Assembly (NCBI GenBank): GCA_023614405.1
Contig: CM042685.1
Location: forward strand, 189,444,257-189,508,256
Source of the DNA: Avena insularis
Taxonomy: Eukaryota; Streptophyta; Magnoliopsida; Poales; Poaceae
Length of the DNA: 64,000 bases
Direction of reading: 5' to 3'
In this document: in pieces, positions 23,601 through 34,047 of the stretch
Numbering within the stretch: the first letter of the stretch is position 1
Layout of the letters: the number at the start of each line of letters is the position of its first letter
Notes under the pieces: generated by a model
What the model was told of the DNA's origin: nothing
Databases searched by the model: none
The model's input: the letters and a program-made list of their open reading frames with translations, nothing else
Program-made: the position numbers and the translations under genes

Positions 23601-26600
23601 AATTGGCCGGAATGATGAACTCCGACGAGCTAGGTTTTCGGGTGAAGGAAGGAAGTGATTCTAGAGAGCAAGATTGAGGATGAGGACGAGCAGGGTTGTC
23701 GCAGTGGCCTTCTTATCCTCTCCTGGCGACGTCGGCGTTGATCTTTGCGCATCAACGACGATGACGGCATCGGGTGACGAGCTCCACCAGCGAGCTATGT
23801 GTGTGCGTGAGGATGACGATGATGGCTGTTTTGCGGATAACACCCTAAAGATTCTTTCAGCTTAACCCGTGGTCCTCTCCTGTCCCCACTTGGCAGTCAT
23901 AGATGGAAACGAGATGGGCTCGGTACTGGGCTTTTGTGGGATGCATATGGCGTCAGATAGGTATAGGGGTGTTGGGCCATGGCCAGGTAGTGTTTTTATT
24001 TGTTTTATCCTTTTCTTTTTTCTGTTTTCTTATTCAGATTTGAATTTGATTTATATTTTGAACTTTTCTTTGAAGGATTTGTTTGCTGGATAATTGCAGC
24101 AATACTAAAATAGATTTAGTATCATTTGTGAACTTTTATTATATAATCTTTTTATATTTATTTTATTTACTCAATATGAACCCCTTTTTAATAATTTGTA
24201 GAAACTTTTCTTATTATTTTTCTTTCCTCATTTAGTTATGAATTTCTTGAATGATGTATTCTTATTTGTTTATAACTCTTAACTCTAGTTGGCTCAGAGT
24301 TTGAATAAACATTTTTATATGTATAATGATCCTAGATCATTATTTGATGTATGAAATATAAAAGAAATGGATATGTTCATTACTACTTCCATTGATTTGG
24401 AAAATGACAATTGTATCTATTCTTTTATGATAAACAAGAAAGTTTAGGATTTTGGATTATAATTATTTACTATAAGGTTTAGGGTGTTTGATATACTTAG
24501 AGTCCTTTGTGGATGTGGTTAAGGGTTTAATAACTAAACATATTGTTATCTGTTTGGGATATTTTATGCCATCACCTTTAGTACTTGAAAGTTATATCTT
24601 GAAAGTTTTATGGAAAGGAATTGATAAACATATACTTAAGCACATTCAATTATGATGGTTGGAATTGTCAGAGATGGGTTTATGTGATTTGTTGTAGGGA
24701 AATGTTCCTATCAAGTGATATAGATATAAGATGATGGGTCAATAACCTGAAATGGATATTATGTATAATCTTAAGATTTAGAGTTGGTTGATTATCAAGA
24801 ATTACTTTCTTTCATAATTCATAATTCTAGACTTCTTATTAAGGAATTCCTTTCCTAGATATTCTTCCTTTTTCTATTTATAATCATGATTAACATGATG
24901 AGGTTTACTTCATAGTACTATTCTCATTCACTGATTAACCTTCTAAACTCATGGATGAATCCAATGAGTTTGATACTCAAGTATTCCATAACTTCCTCAT
25001 ATCTTTGCTTGATTGTATCTACTACTCTAATGTTGACAGCCTTCCATCCAACAAATAGTTCCTTCAAACTCTACTCATAATCTTCCTTAATTCATCCCTC
25101 ACTAATATATTTTCATCAAATGAATATATCCAACTATCTTCCTCCCAAGTTTACTATCCTTTAAGATGGATAACACTACTTCCATAACTCTATACTTTAC
25201 TATCTTTAATTGAATAATATTGTCTTATATTTACTCTGGTAACTCATATGCTAGTCTTACATTATATCATTGTGACTTGTAGTAGTTAACCTAGGATCAT
25301 ATATTTAGACTAGGGTTCAATAATGTTCTATCCACCAATGTCACTTATACATGATATAAGCATTCAATCTTGGTGAATAAGGCATGATTATTATAATCTT
25401 TTGATCCTTTATGGTTTAGGTTTCCAGTTGGCTAATCAAGGCTCCATCAATACAACATTACAGTTGTATTATATTTATCTTCTGTTTATCTCTATTGGAT
25501 TAAGAGATATAATTCATTAACTATACCTACTTGATCCAATAGGACTACTCCTGGTAACTATCTTCAGACTTCACCCTTGTAATCTTCTTTTCTATCAAGG
25601 AGGGATTTAACTCCATCAACTATCCTATTGATTGGATTCTTTTCAATCATTCTTATCAAATAAATGACATCTGAAACTAGCATCACTATTGACCTTTTCT
25701 TAGTTGTTTCTTTGTAGACACTTATTTGTAAGCTGTGTTATGATCAAGTGCTTGATAGGTTGAGAATGGATGAATCAATAGTTGATTTCTCCACATTGAT
25801 GAACAACAGATATGGAAATAGAACTCAACAGAGATGATAAGGATTGATATGGAAATAAAAATATATAGTGAATGATCTAAGCTTAGTTTCTTTCCTACTC
25901 AATCTTACTTAGGAAGTAGGGTTAGGTATTACCATGATACTCATGGTATATGCAGATGAGATTAAGATATAGTTGTTACATAATTGTTATTTGTGTTATA
26001 TCCTTAAATTGTTACTCATGAGTGATTATAATGGATACTATGATATGATCACTTAAGGATCAAATATAAATCATAATGTAGTAGGTTTTATCTTTTATTT
26101 CATTTGATCTACCCTTAGATCAAATCTCCCTTACCCAAAGTAAGGTTTTAACAAAGTCCTATTGAAACTTATTGCAGTCAACTTGATGATCTACTTCTTA
26201 TTCCATCAAGTTAAGAGAAGCTTCAATCACTTTGACAAGTTTTGTTTAAAAGCGCGAAATTTATTCGGATTTTCTATGCATGAATGCAATGCACACATCT
26301 GGGTTCAGCTTATTTCTAAGCTCTATTGCTGGGATGTTATAGCGGCGCTTGCAGATCGACGGCGCGCGACGACTACGGAAGGCTAGAGGGCAAGCAGAGG
26401 GTGCCTTGAGCACCAGGGGCTCACCACGGTGCTCGCAGGAGGGTCGGAGAAGCCAGGCAAGGCCGGAATCGACGACGAGGTGCTCGGTGGACCTCGTCGG
26501 TGTTGAAGAAGAAGGGATCGATGCGGTCGATCGGGGGCGTCCCAGCCCGATTCCTTCGGGGAGGATCATGCTCGCGAACAGGCGGAGCTCATAGCGGTGT

Positions 26601-27316
26601 CGGATGGGCTCGGGGAGGCCAAGCAACGGCGGCTAGCCGGCGGCCATGGCGGCTAGGGTTCGGGCGGAAGGGGAAATCCAACAAAGGAAGCGAGGGGAGG
26701 GGAAACTGGTATGGGGAGATGCATCTGGGCGAGGGCGTTCTTATCCTCACGTCTAGAGGCACCGGCGAGCATCGTAGCGCGCGGAAATCGACGGCCGGCG
26801 GTGGGACACGCAGGATCTTCGTCGTCGTCCTTCTGGCGAGGAAGAAGAAAGAGGAAAAGAAACGAAGGGGTACCAGACTGGCTCCTGGGCCCTGGGTGGG
26901 CTGAAGCTGGGTCGTGGGAAAGTTCTAGGAGGAGAGGAGGGGAGTGGGCTGCGTCCTGGTTCTCTCTCCTGTCTATTTTTTCTGGAAATCCTTTTCTTTT
27001 TCTGATTTTGCTTCCTCTTTTCTAATTCACTTTCAAATCTGTTTTTGAATATTTCAAAATTACCAGAGAGTGTATAAAACATCTAAAATATTGTAGAGCC
27101 CTTGTATTCAATTTGGGCTCCATAATTTTGACACTTTTTAGAATATAAAACCTCTTTGAATGTTTCAAAGAGAGGGGAAAGTTTAGGGTTTTAGGGATTT
27201 TGGTACTTGTGTTTTAGTTCACATACATATATCACATGAAAACATTTTATTGAGTTTAACAGATGCATGCAATGCTTAAGTACTAATTACATATATTACA
27301 AACTTGGGCTGTTACA
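17615..27316 (-). repeat. Right LTR of T, interrupted by element U
   Basis: On the minus strand it starts TGTAACAGCCCAAGTTTG at 27316 and ends GGGGGTGCTACA at 17615. Without U (19973-26341) it is about 3.3 kb. It acts as 5' LTR of the internal region to its left. It is followed on its right by another PPT and integrase region, so it is also the 3' LTR of a second copy. 18230-19720 is present here but deleted from the left LTR. No gene supported; the 149-codon plus-strand frame at 18535 is not in coding context. Confidence 0.85.
19973..26341 (-). mobile_element. U: about 6.4 kb LTR-like insertion inside the right LTR of T
   Basis: Host LTR homology stops at 19972 (GGCGGCTGCGG) and resumes near 26342 (GCGGCGCTTGCAG). 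The insert begins TGACCCAGCATACC and on the minus strand begins TATAACATCCCAGC, compatible with degenerate TG...CA ends. No PBS, PPT or coding region was found, so a long solo LTR in minus orientation is the best reading. Its internal layout (GC-rich block with ATGGTCGCCGGCGG at 23100-23900, AT-rich blocks 21700-22930 and 24000-26300) parallels the LTR that hosts it, suggesting a related chromovirus family. A clean target duplication was not found. The 24000-26300 block could be a further insertion. Confidence 0.55.
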
Positions 27317-27353
27317 GCTCTACCCCCCTTACAAGAATCTCGACCCGAGATTC

Positions 27354-28719
27354 CTAAGTTTTAGAAAAGAAAGCAGGGTACTCAGATCGGAGACGATCTT
27401 CTTGTTCCCAGGTTGCTTCATACTCATAGTGATGAGACCACTGAACTTTCAGGAACTTGATGTTTTGATGACGAGTCTTGCGCTCGGTTTCATCAAGGGT
27501 ACGAACAGGATACTCACAGTAAGTCAGATCCTTCTGGAGATCAAGTGTTTGGTGTTCAACACCACGAACAGGGTCTTTGAAACAACGCTTGAGTTGAGAC
27601 ACATGAAAGACGTCATGCACCTCGGGGAAATTGGCAGGTAAATCCAGTTGATATGCAAGTTTACCCTGCTTGGAAAGAACATGAAAAGGACCAACATAGC
27701 GAGGAGCTAGTTTGCCTTTTATGCCAAAACGATGGACACCCTTTAAAGGAGTGACCCAAAGATAAGCTTGCTCACCAACTTCATATTCAACATATTGATG
27801 GTGACGATCATGATAGCTTTTCTGGCGAGACTGAGCAGTTTTCAAACGATCTCGAATGATACGAACTTGATCTTCTGCTTCCTGATTCATATCCGGACCA
27901 AAGAACTTTCTTTCACCGGTTTCTGACCAGTTCAAAGGAGTACGACATGTTCTTCCATATAATAACTGGAAATGTGCCATTTCTATACTAGACTGATAAC
28001 TATTATTGTAGGAGAATTCAGCAAAAGGAAGGCATTTCTCCTAGTTCTTGCCAAAAGATATGACACACGCTCTAAGCATGTCTTCAAGGATTTGATTCAC
28101 TCTTTCGGTCTAGCCACCAGTACTAGGATGATAAGCTGTACTGAAGGACAGACGAGTTCCCATAGCTTGTTGGAAACTTCCCCAGAACCTTGAAGTGAAC
28201 AAACTCCCTCGATCAGATACGATTTTCTTTGGTACCCCATGAAGGAAAACTATTCGAGAGATATTCAGGTCAGCCAATTGATTAGAAGTAATGCTCTCGC
28301 GAACATGTAGGAAATGAGCAACCTTGGACAGATAGTCAACGATTACCCAGATGGCATCATTTCCCTTTTGAGTCTTAGGAAGACCAGTGATGAAATCCAT
28401 ACCAACTTCATCCCATTTCCACTCAAGTATTTTATGTGGTTGCAGGAGACCAGCGGGTCTTTGGTGCTCAGCTTTGACGCGATGGCAAACGTCACACTCG
28501 GCAACAAAACGAGCGATATCCTTCTTCATACCAGACCACCAGAATCTTTGACGAAGATCCCGGTACATCTTGGTACCTCCAGGGTGGATAGAAAGAGGTG
28601 ATTCATGAGCTTCCCGGAGAATTAAATACCTCAACTTTGTTCTCTTCGGCACTACCAAATGGTTACCAAAGTAAACAATACCTTGATTATCGATAGAGAA
28701 ACACTTAGCAACTCCGATA
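27354..28719 (-). pseudogene. pol: Partial second internal region of T: integrase and chromodomain
   Basis: This is the second copy of the T integrase region, closely similar to 12757-14090. It retains the 50 bp missing from the first copy, so catalytic core, GPY/F module and chromodomain are in one frame. That frame is interrupted by two TAG stops (28112-28110, inside the catalytic-Glu motif region GGxTER, and 28043-28041). The aspartates in GMDFITG and VSDRGS are present. The 5' part (gag, protease, RT, RNase H) is absent because the region ends at about 28719 in a deletion junction. Confidence 0.85.
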
Positions 28720-28732
28720 GTAAACAATACCT
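28670..28732. other. Deletion junction with templated filler between T and A
   Basis: The 14-mer AGTAAACAATACCT occurs at 28670-28683 inside T and again at 28719-28732 at the boundary where sequence of element A resumes (CTGCTGGTCTG, matching about 34563). The homologous uninterrupted A copy has TACCTACTGGTATG, so the second 14-mer ends in a short homology to A. The remaining bases look copied from about 50 bp away, a typical end-joining filler. Confidence 0.65.
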
Positions 28733-31140
28733 GCTGGTCTGTTTTGACAGATTTCTGCCAATATTTGCATTTGCTTCTTATTGATTCCTTTTTGGGAAAT
28801 TGAGCTTTTTAAAGGAATTGCTACAATAGCTTGTGTATTTAGTGAAAGTTTTTTTTTAAAAACTAAAACCCAAATGTCCATTATCTTTTGAATGCCCTAA
28901 TGTTGCTAATGAAGATTGTGTGAAGTTTTGTATGAAGGAAAATTTTCAGGTGTAAAGGAAGAATGATGTAATGAGATGAAGAATGGACAAAAGTTCAAGC
29001 TTGGGGATGCCACCCCGTGTCACCCCAAGAAATATTCAAGAGGTACAAGCGTCAAATCTTGGGGATGCCCAAGGCATCCCCTTCTACATCAATAAAAATC
29101 TCAGGTCTTTCTAGACACTTCATTTTTATTGTTTCATGCACTATTGTGTTGTTCTTGGAGTGTCTTAGTTTTGGTTTTTGGTTTTTGGTTTTTTTTTGCT
29201 TAGTTTTCTTGAATAAAGTAGTTTGGACCTCCGTTCTCGCGGTGTTGTTTCAAATAAGTTGATTGGTGTTGGAAAGGAGTAGGAAGTTCTTGCTTTAGTA
29301 GTACAAGAGGAGCTTGCTTTGACCGTGACTTAGACTTTATGATGTCATGCTATATGTTGTTTTGACCTTATGCTTAGTGATTATTGCTGTAGCATGACTT
29401 GTTCCAAACAATTTGGATTGCTTTGCGCCTTGAAATAATCATGCATTGTTTTAGCATACAAAAGCATAGTATTGTGGTATTCTCCTTTGATGCTTTGTTT
29501 GGGTTGACTTGGCACATGCTCACACCATGTTATGACTATGAACCAGTCACCATAGTCTCTATGATCATTTAGTTTTTGACTTGTTTGTACCACTTTATGC
29601 TTTGATTAGTAATGTTTTGTCGCTCTGCATGATTATGGCCATTATTGCTCTCTTAGTTGGTCGCGCCCAGTCTTTTGCTAGCCTCCACTTGTATGAGTAA
29701 GCTCCACTCATGCATCCAACTCCCAATAAACCAAGTGATTCCAAAGTGTCCACTAAAAATTCCTGCATGGTGTGTTACACCATTCCAAGTATATTCTTGT
29801 TTCATCTACCTTCCAATTAAAAAGTCTCTTTGTTATGTGAAAGCTTAGTGATTAAATCTCTCACAAACTTGATGGTACACTTTATTTTTCTTGCCCCTAA
29901 TAAACTTGAACCATTATGTTATCTATGTTGTATATGCTTGCACTTATACGTTGGGATTAGCAGAACCACGCTGTCATGGGGAACGCTTTCAACATTGCAC
30001 TTGTACATTGTACCTAGTTGATATCATGCTCTTTTGTTTATGGATGTCGTCGGTGTGAAATGAATGGGGAGCTTGTAAGTTCATGGAGTTATGTATGTGT
30101 GTCAGAGAAACGCCTGGGCCTCTAGCCTAAGCCATGCCTAATCATGGTGGAAACTTGCATCATCACCATAGTGATCAATCTATGAACCATTCTTCTTATG
30201 AAAAAGAGATAGATATTGAGAAAAAGAAAAAATAATGAGAAAAGAGGAAAGAGAGAAAAAACACCATTTTCCCATGGTAAATAAGAAGATTGCTGAGATG
30301 CTCATTGTCTGCTTGCCTTGTCATTTTGATTATGGGATAGCTCCTGTATCATGTGCAAGGGGTACCCTGTTGGCGGTTCTCTATGATACACATGTACTTA
30401 CTATGACAAGAACTTACCGATAACTAAACCTGAGTAGCATGAGGACGACCCTCATATTCAAGGGACATGAGATTGCCAACTTATACTTTGTCAAGCATAT
30501 ACTCCATAGTTTGTTCACTTTAACCTTAATCACTTCAAGATGCTTATGATAGAGGCAATGAGAGCTGAAAGCTAACAAGTACCATAATTTTTGGAAGCTC
30601 TTTATGAGACTTGAAATCCCTGCTTACCTTTTATGAAGGGCCTTTCTTCCACCATTATATTGAGTCTCCACCTTCTATCTTTTGGCACCAATTAAGAGAG
30701 CATAGTTGCCATTCTTAGTTCTATGTGCATTGTCCCAAAACTTATTAATTGATTCATATAGTTGATATTGCTTGCTCATGAACTATTTGTATCTAGTCAC
30801 TCTGATGAACTTTGAAGGTGTCCTATGCATTTATTTGCTACTCCGGGAGGGACAAGCTGAATGCCACCATGCCATGTTTTCTATATGTGAAACAAACAAA
30901 CATCTTTCAATGCATTGTTATTCATGATCTTTCTTTGTATCCTTTCATACTGCATGCATAGTTACTTTGGCTTACTGTTAGAACTTCTTATTTCATGCTC
31001 ATGTTTAGAGTTCTTTGATCCCAGCTTTCAATGCTTGCAAATGGTTTGATCTTGATTTTGATGGTGCATGTTACCTCAAAAATTATTCTCTTTATCACTT
31101 ACCTACTCGAGGACGGGTAGGAGTTAAGCTTGGGGATGCT
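28733..31140 (+). repeat. 3' part of the first internal region of A
   Basis: It aligns throughout with 34563-36980 of the second copy and carries no plausible gene. It ends in the PPT-like AAGCTTGGGGATGC at 31126-31139 just before the LTR. An identical 14-mer occurs earlier at 28997-29010. A T-rich run of TTTTTGG repeats lies at about 29166-29200. The reverse complement of 29600-30550 appears at 1-800 in A0. Confidence 0.82.
29061..29081 (+). repeat. Perfect hairpin in A (conserved at 34907-34927)
   Basis: GGGGATGCC, loop CAA, GGCATCCCC: a nine-base-pair perfect stem. It is unchanged at 34907-34927 in the other copy although surrounding bases differ, and it shares the GGGGATGC core with the PPT. 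Confidence 0.7.
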
Positions 31141-32700
31141 TGATACATTGTAAACGTATCTATAAATTTTTATGTTCCATGCTTGTTTAGTATCTACTTT
31201 GCTTTTCTTTGTCTACACTTTGAGGTATTTTTATATGTTTTCTAGGACTAACCTATTAACAAGATGCCACAGTGCGAGTTGCCTGTTTTCTTCTATTTTT
31301 GGTTCCAGAAAAGGCAGAAAATCAATATTCTCGGAATTGGACAGGACAAAAGCCAAAGTCAATATTTTACCGTGGGGAACACAGAGGTAGCGAGACGGAG
31401 GGAGCCCCAGGGGCCACTCCGTTGACGCCTTCAGCCAGACCGACGCCACGAGAGGGGTGCGGCCACCCCAGGTGCCCCTGCCTCGCCTCTTCGCCTATAA
31501 GAAGCCCCCGATACCAAAACTCTAAGTACCCGATCAATCTTCCACGAAACAGTCTGTGATTGCCGCCACCATCGTCCCTAGATCGAGGGGATCTGAAGCT
31601 CTTCCCGGCTCCTTGCCGGAGGGTAGAGATCATCCCGGAGGCCTTCTTCATCACCATGCCAGCCTCCGGTATGATGCGTGAGTAGTTCCACCTTGGACTA
31701 CGGGTCCATGTACTAGCTAGATGGTTGTTTATTTTCCTTTGTGCTACCATGTTTAGATCTTGTGAGCTCCGTTCATGATCAAGATCATCTATTTGTAATC
31801 ATGCATGTTGTGTTTGTGAGGATCCGATGTATATTGAGATTACTATGTTAGATTGATTAATGTTTCTATCTTATTGATTCTATCATGTCTGTTTTGTTTG
31901 TGATCTTGCATGCTCTCCATTTATAGTAGCTATCTTGGCCAAGTAGATGCTAGTGACTCCAAGAGGGAGTATTTATGCTCGATAGTGGGTTCATGCCTCT
32001 ATTTAATCTAGGGAAGTGACAGAAATCTCTAAGGTTGTAGATGTGCTGTTGCTTCTAGGGAGAAAACAACGATCTCTTGTTCATGGAACAAGTGGATTGT
32101 TTACCTTACACACTTTTCTTGAAGCAGTTATCCGTTGCTTACAACTTAATACTAGAGGGGGTTCGGATGATAACCTGAAGGTGGATTACTAGTCATAGAT
32201 GCAGTTGGATGGCGGTCTATGTATATTGTTGTATTGCCCAATCAAATCTCATAGGATCATGAATGTCTAGTATTGCATTGTTATGCCTTGCTCTGTCCTG
32301 TCAATTGCCCTGCTGTAACTTGTTTACCCAGCATGCCATGTTGATTATCTTAAGGAGAACACCTCTAGTGAACTATGGACCCCGGTCCAATCTTTACCAT
32401 TGATACATCTTCCAATCTTACTGTTTACTTTCTGCAAACCACCATTACCTTCCACACCATACAGTTAATCCTTTGTTTTCAGCAAACCGGTGAGATTGAC
32501 AACCTCACTGTTCGTTGGGGAAAAGTCTTGAGTTTGTGTTGTGCAGGTTTCCAAGATGATAACAACACCTTTGGGTCGTTTCCTTCCTCCTATTGGTTCG
32601 ATAACCTTGGTTTCTTTTTGAGGGAAGACTTGTCGTCGTGCTCATCATACCTTCCTCTTGGGGTCTCCCAACGAAGCTCTATAGTGATCTGAGCGCATCA
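31141..32700 (+). repeat. Second (shared) LTR of A, full length
   Basis: It starts TGATACATTGTAAACG and ends GAGCGCATCA, 1560 bp. PPT precedes it and PBS follows ten bases after it, so it belongs to both copies. The GC-rich U3 end is at 31390-31490. Confidence 0.9.
31494..31500 (+). promoter_or_regulatory. TATA-like box in the second LTR of A
   Basis: CCTATAA within CTCTTCGCCTATAAGAAGCC, immediately after the GC-rich U3. The A0 LTR has the same CTTCGCCTATAAGA arrangement at 6957-6944 on the minus strand, supporting a shared core promoter. Confidence 0.6.
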
Positions 32701-32710
32701 AGCTATTTTC

Positions 32711-32728
32711 TGGTGCTGTTGCCGGGGA
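32711..32728 (+). other. PBS of the second A copy
   Basis: TGGTGCTGTTGCCGGGGA, tRNA-Asp type with substitutions, ten bases after the LTR. Confidence 0.8.
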
Positions 32729-32949
32729 GGCTAAGGACGGCTTCATAAGGGGAGTCCTTCACAACCTTTCACTTTACTTTGTTTTTGTTTTGCTTAGTTT
32801 GTTTTGCTTTGTTTTGTTTGCCTCTTTTTATAAAAAACTCAAAAAAATTAGTTTGGTTTGGTTTGCCTTCTTTTATCAAAAACACAAAAAAAATTAGTTC
32901 CTACTTCAAGTTGTTTTATGTCTAGTTCTGCTCCAATCACTATTTCATT

Positions 32950-34047
32950 ATGGATAACCCACTCGGTTTCCTATTTGGGAAAACTACTATCACTGCTAAG
33001 GTAGCAGATGAACCACAACCCGCTAGAACCACCATGGAAGATTTTATCAGGTATAGAGAATCTTATAAGGGTGAAGTCATGAGAGCCGTGTTAAAAAGGT
33101 TGGATCTGATTGCTAAAATTTTGCTTAAACGCCATGATATAAATTGTTCCTCTGAACAGGATACTAAACATATTAAATTCCAATGTGGCTTTAGTAACGA
33201 ATTTGTAATTATGAACTATCATCTGAATAACTATATTCATCTTGGATTTTAAGAAGTAGAACAATTTTTTTTGTTTATGGGAGCTTCTGAAATAGAATCC
33301 TTCATGTCTTAAAACTATGAAACATGTGTTGCTTGTAAATACCTTAAAGATACGGTCTCTTATATCCTTGATCATTGCATAGAAAATTTCAACAATAATT
33401 GTTATATCATTGATTATAAAGAGAGACTCAGTCATGCACAAGAATGTGTCCACAATTTGCAGGAGCCTATGGAAGAAGAAATTGCTGAACCTGAAAGCTC
33501 ATTAGATGAAAAAGAGGAGGAGAGTGATGATCAAGAGGAGGAAGAATGGATCTACCCATGCCTACCTTCTAATGAGAGTAACTCTTTACCTCTTACGTTA
33601 TTTGATTGTCCCCCATGCTTACCAAAGGAGAATGAATGTTATGTTCGTGTGGATTCTTTTGAGATACCTACTATGGGTAAAACTTGTGATAATAATTATG
33701 CTCCAGTTATCTATGATAATCCTTTATTTGTGCTTGACTTCGATTTGCATGGTACTAAAGAGTTTTGCTTAGAAAATGTTTATGATAAATCTCTAGATGA
33801 TGGTCCGATATTGAATGATCAATTTTCTTGTTATAAAATTGTTAAAAGTGGGTTTGAAGGTTTTAATCCCACTATTTTTGAGCTTGATAAAAATTGTGTG
33901 TTTATAGATCATGAAAAGCATAGTTTATGTGATAGTTATATTATTGAGTTTATTCATGAGGCTACTGAAAATTATTATGAGAGAGGAAAATATGGTTGTA
34001 GAAGTTTTCATGGTACTAAAACACCTCTCTATGTGCTAAAATTTTGA
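32950..34047 (+). pseudogene. Unknown ORF of element A, second copy (two nonsense mutations)
   Basis: Homologous to 9521-10608. One frame runs from ATG at 32950 to the stop at 34047, about 365 codons, interrupted by TAA at 33250-33252 and TAA at 33310-33312. The first copy has GAA and AAA at these positions, so each copy is broken at different sites. The acidic block (EEESDDQEEEEW) and the C-terminal region (CENVYDK-like, FIDHEKH, YYERGKYG) are intact here. No enzyme motif or zinc knuckle. It probably represents the only protein of this non-autonomous family. Function unknown. Confidence 0.7.

Larger units (their letters stand above)
11014..28719 (-). mobile_element. T: minus-strand Tekay/Del-like chromovirus, LTR-internal-LTR-partial internal
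   Basis: On the minus strand, a truncated internal region (28719-27317), an LTR (27316-17615, carrying insertion U), a PBS, gag-protease-RT-RNase H-integrase-chromodomain (17017-12757), a PPT and the 3' LTR (12719-11014) follow in order. The order PR-RT-RH-INT with a C-terminal chromodomain is diagnostic of chromoviruses, and the tRNA-Met PBS fits Tekay/Del. It is inserted in the first internal region of A. The right end is lost in a deletion that also removed about 115 bp of A. Stops and a 50 bp deletion disable the copy. Subfamily is not certain. Confidence 0.9.

Noticed and set aside
26349..27025. Several GC-rich ORFs on both strands (similar ones at 11778-12452)
   Set aside because: High-GC LTR sequence suppresses stop codons in all frames; overlapping frames on both strands indicate composition, not genes.
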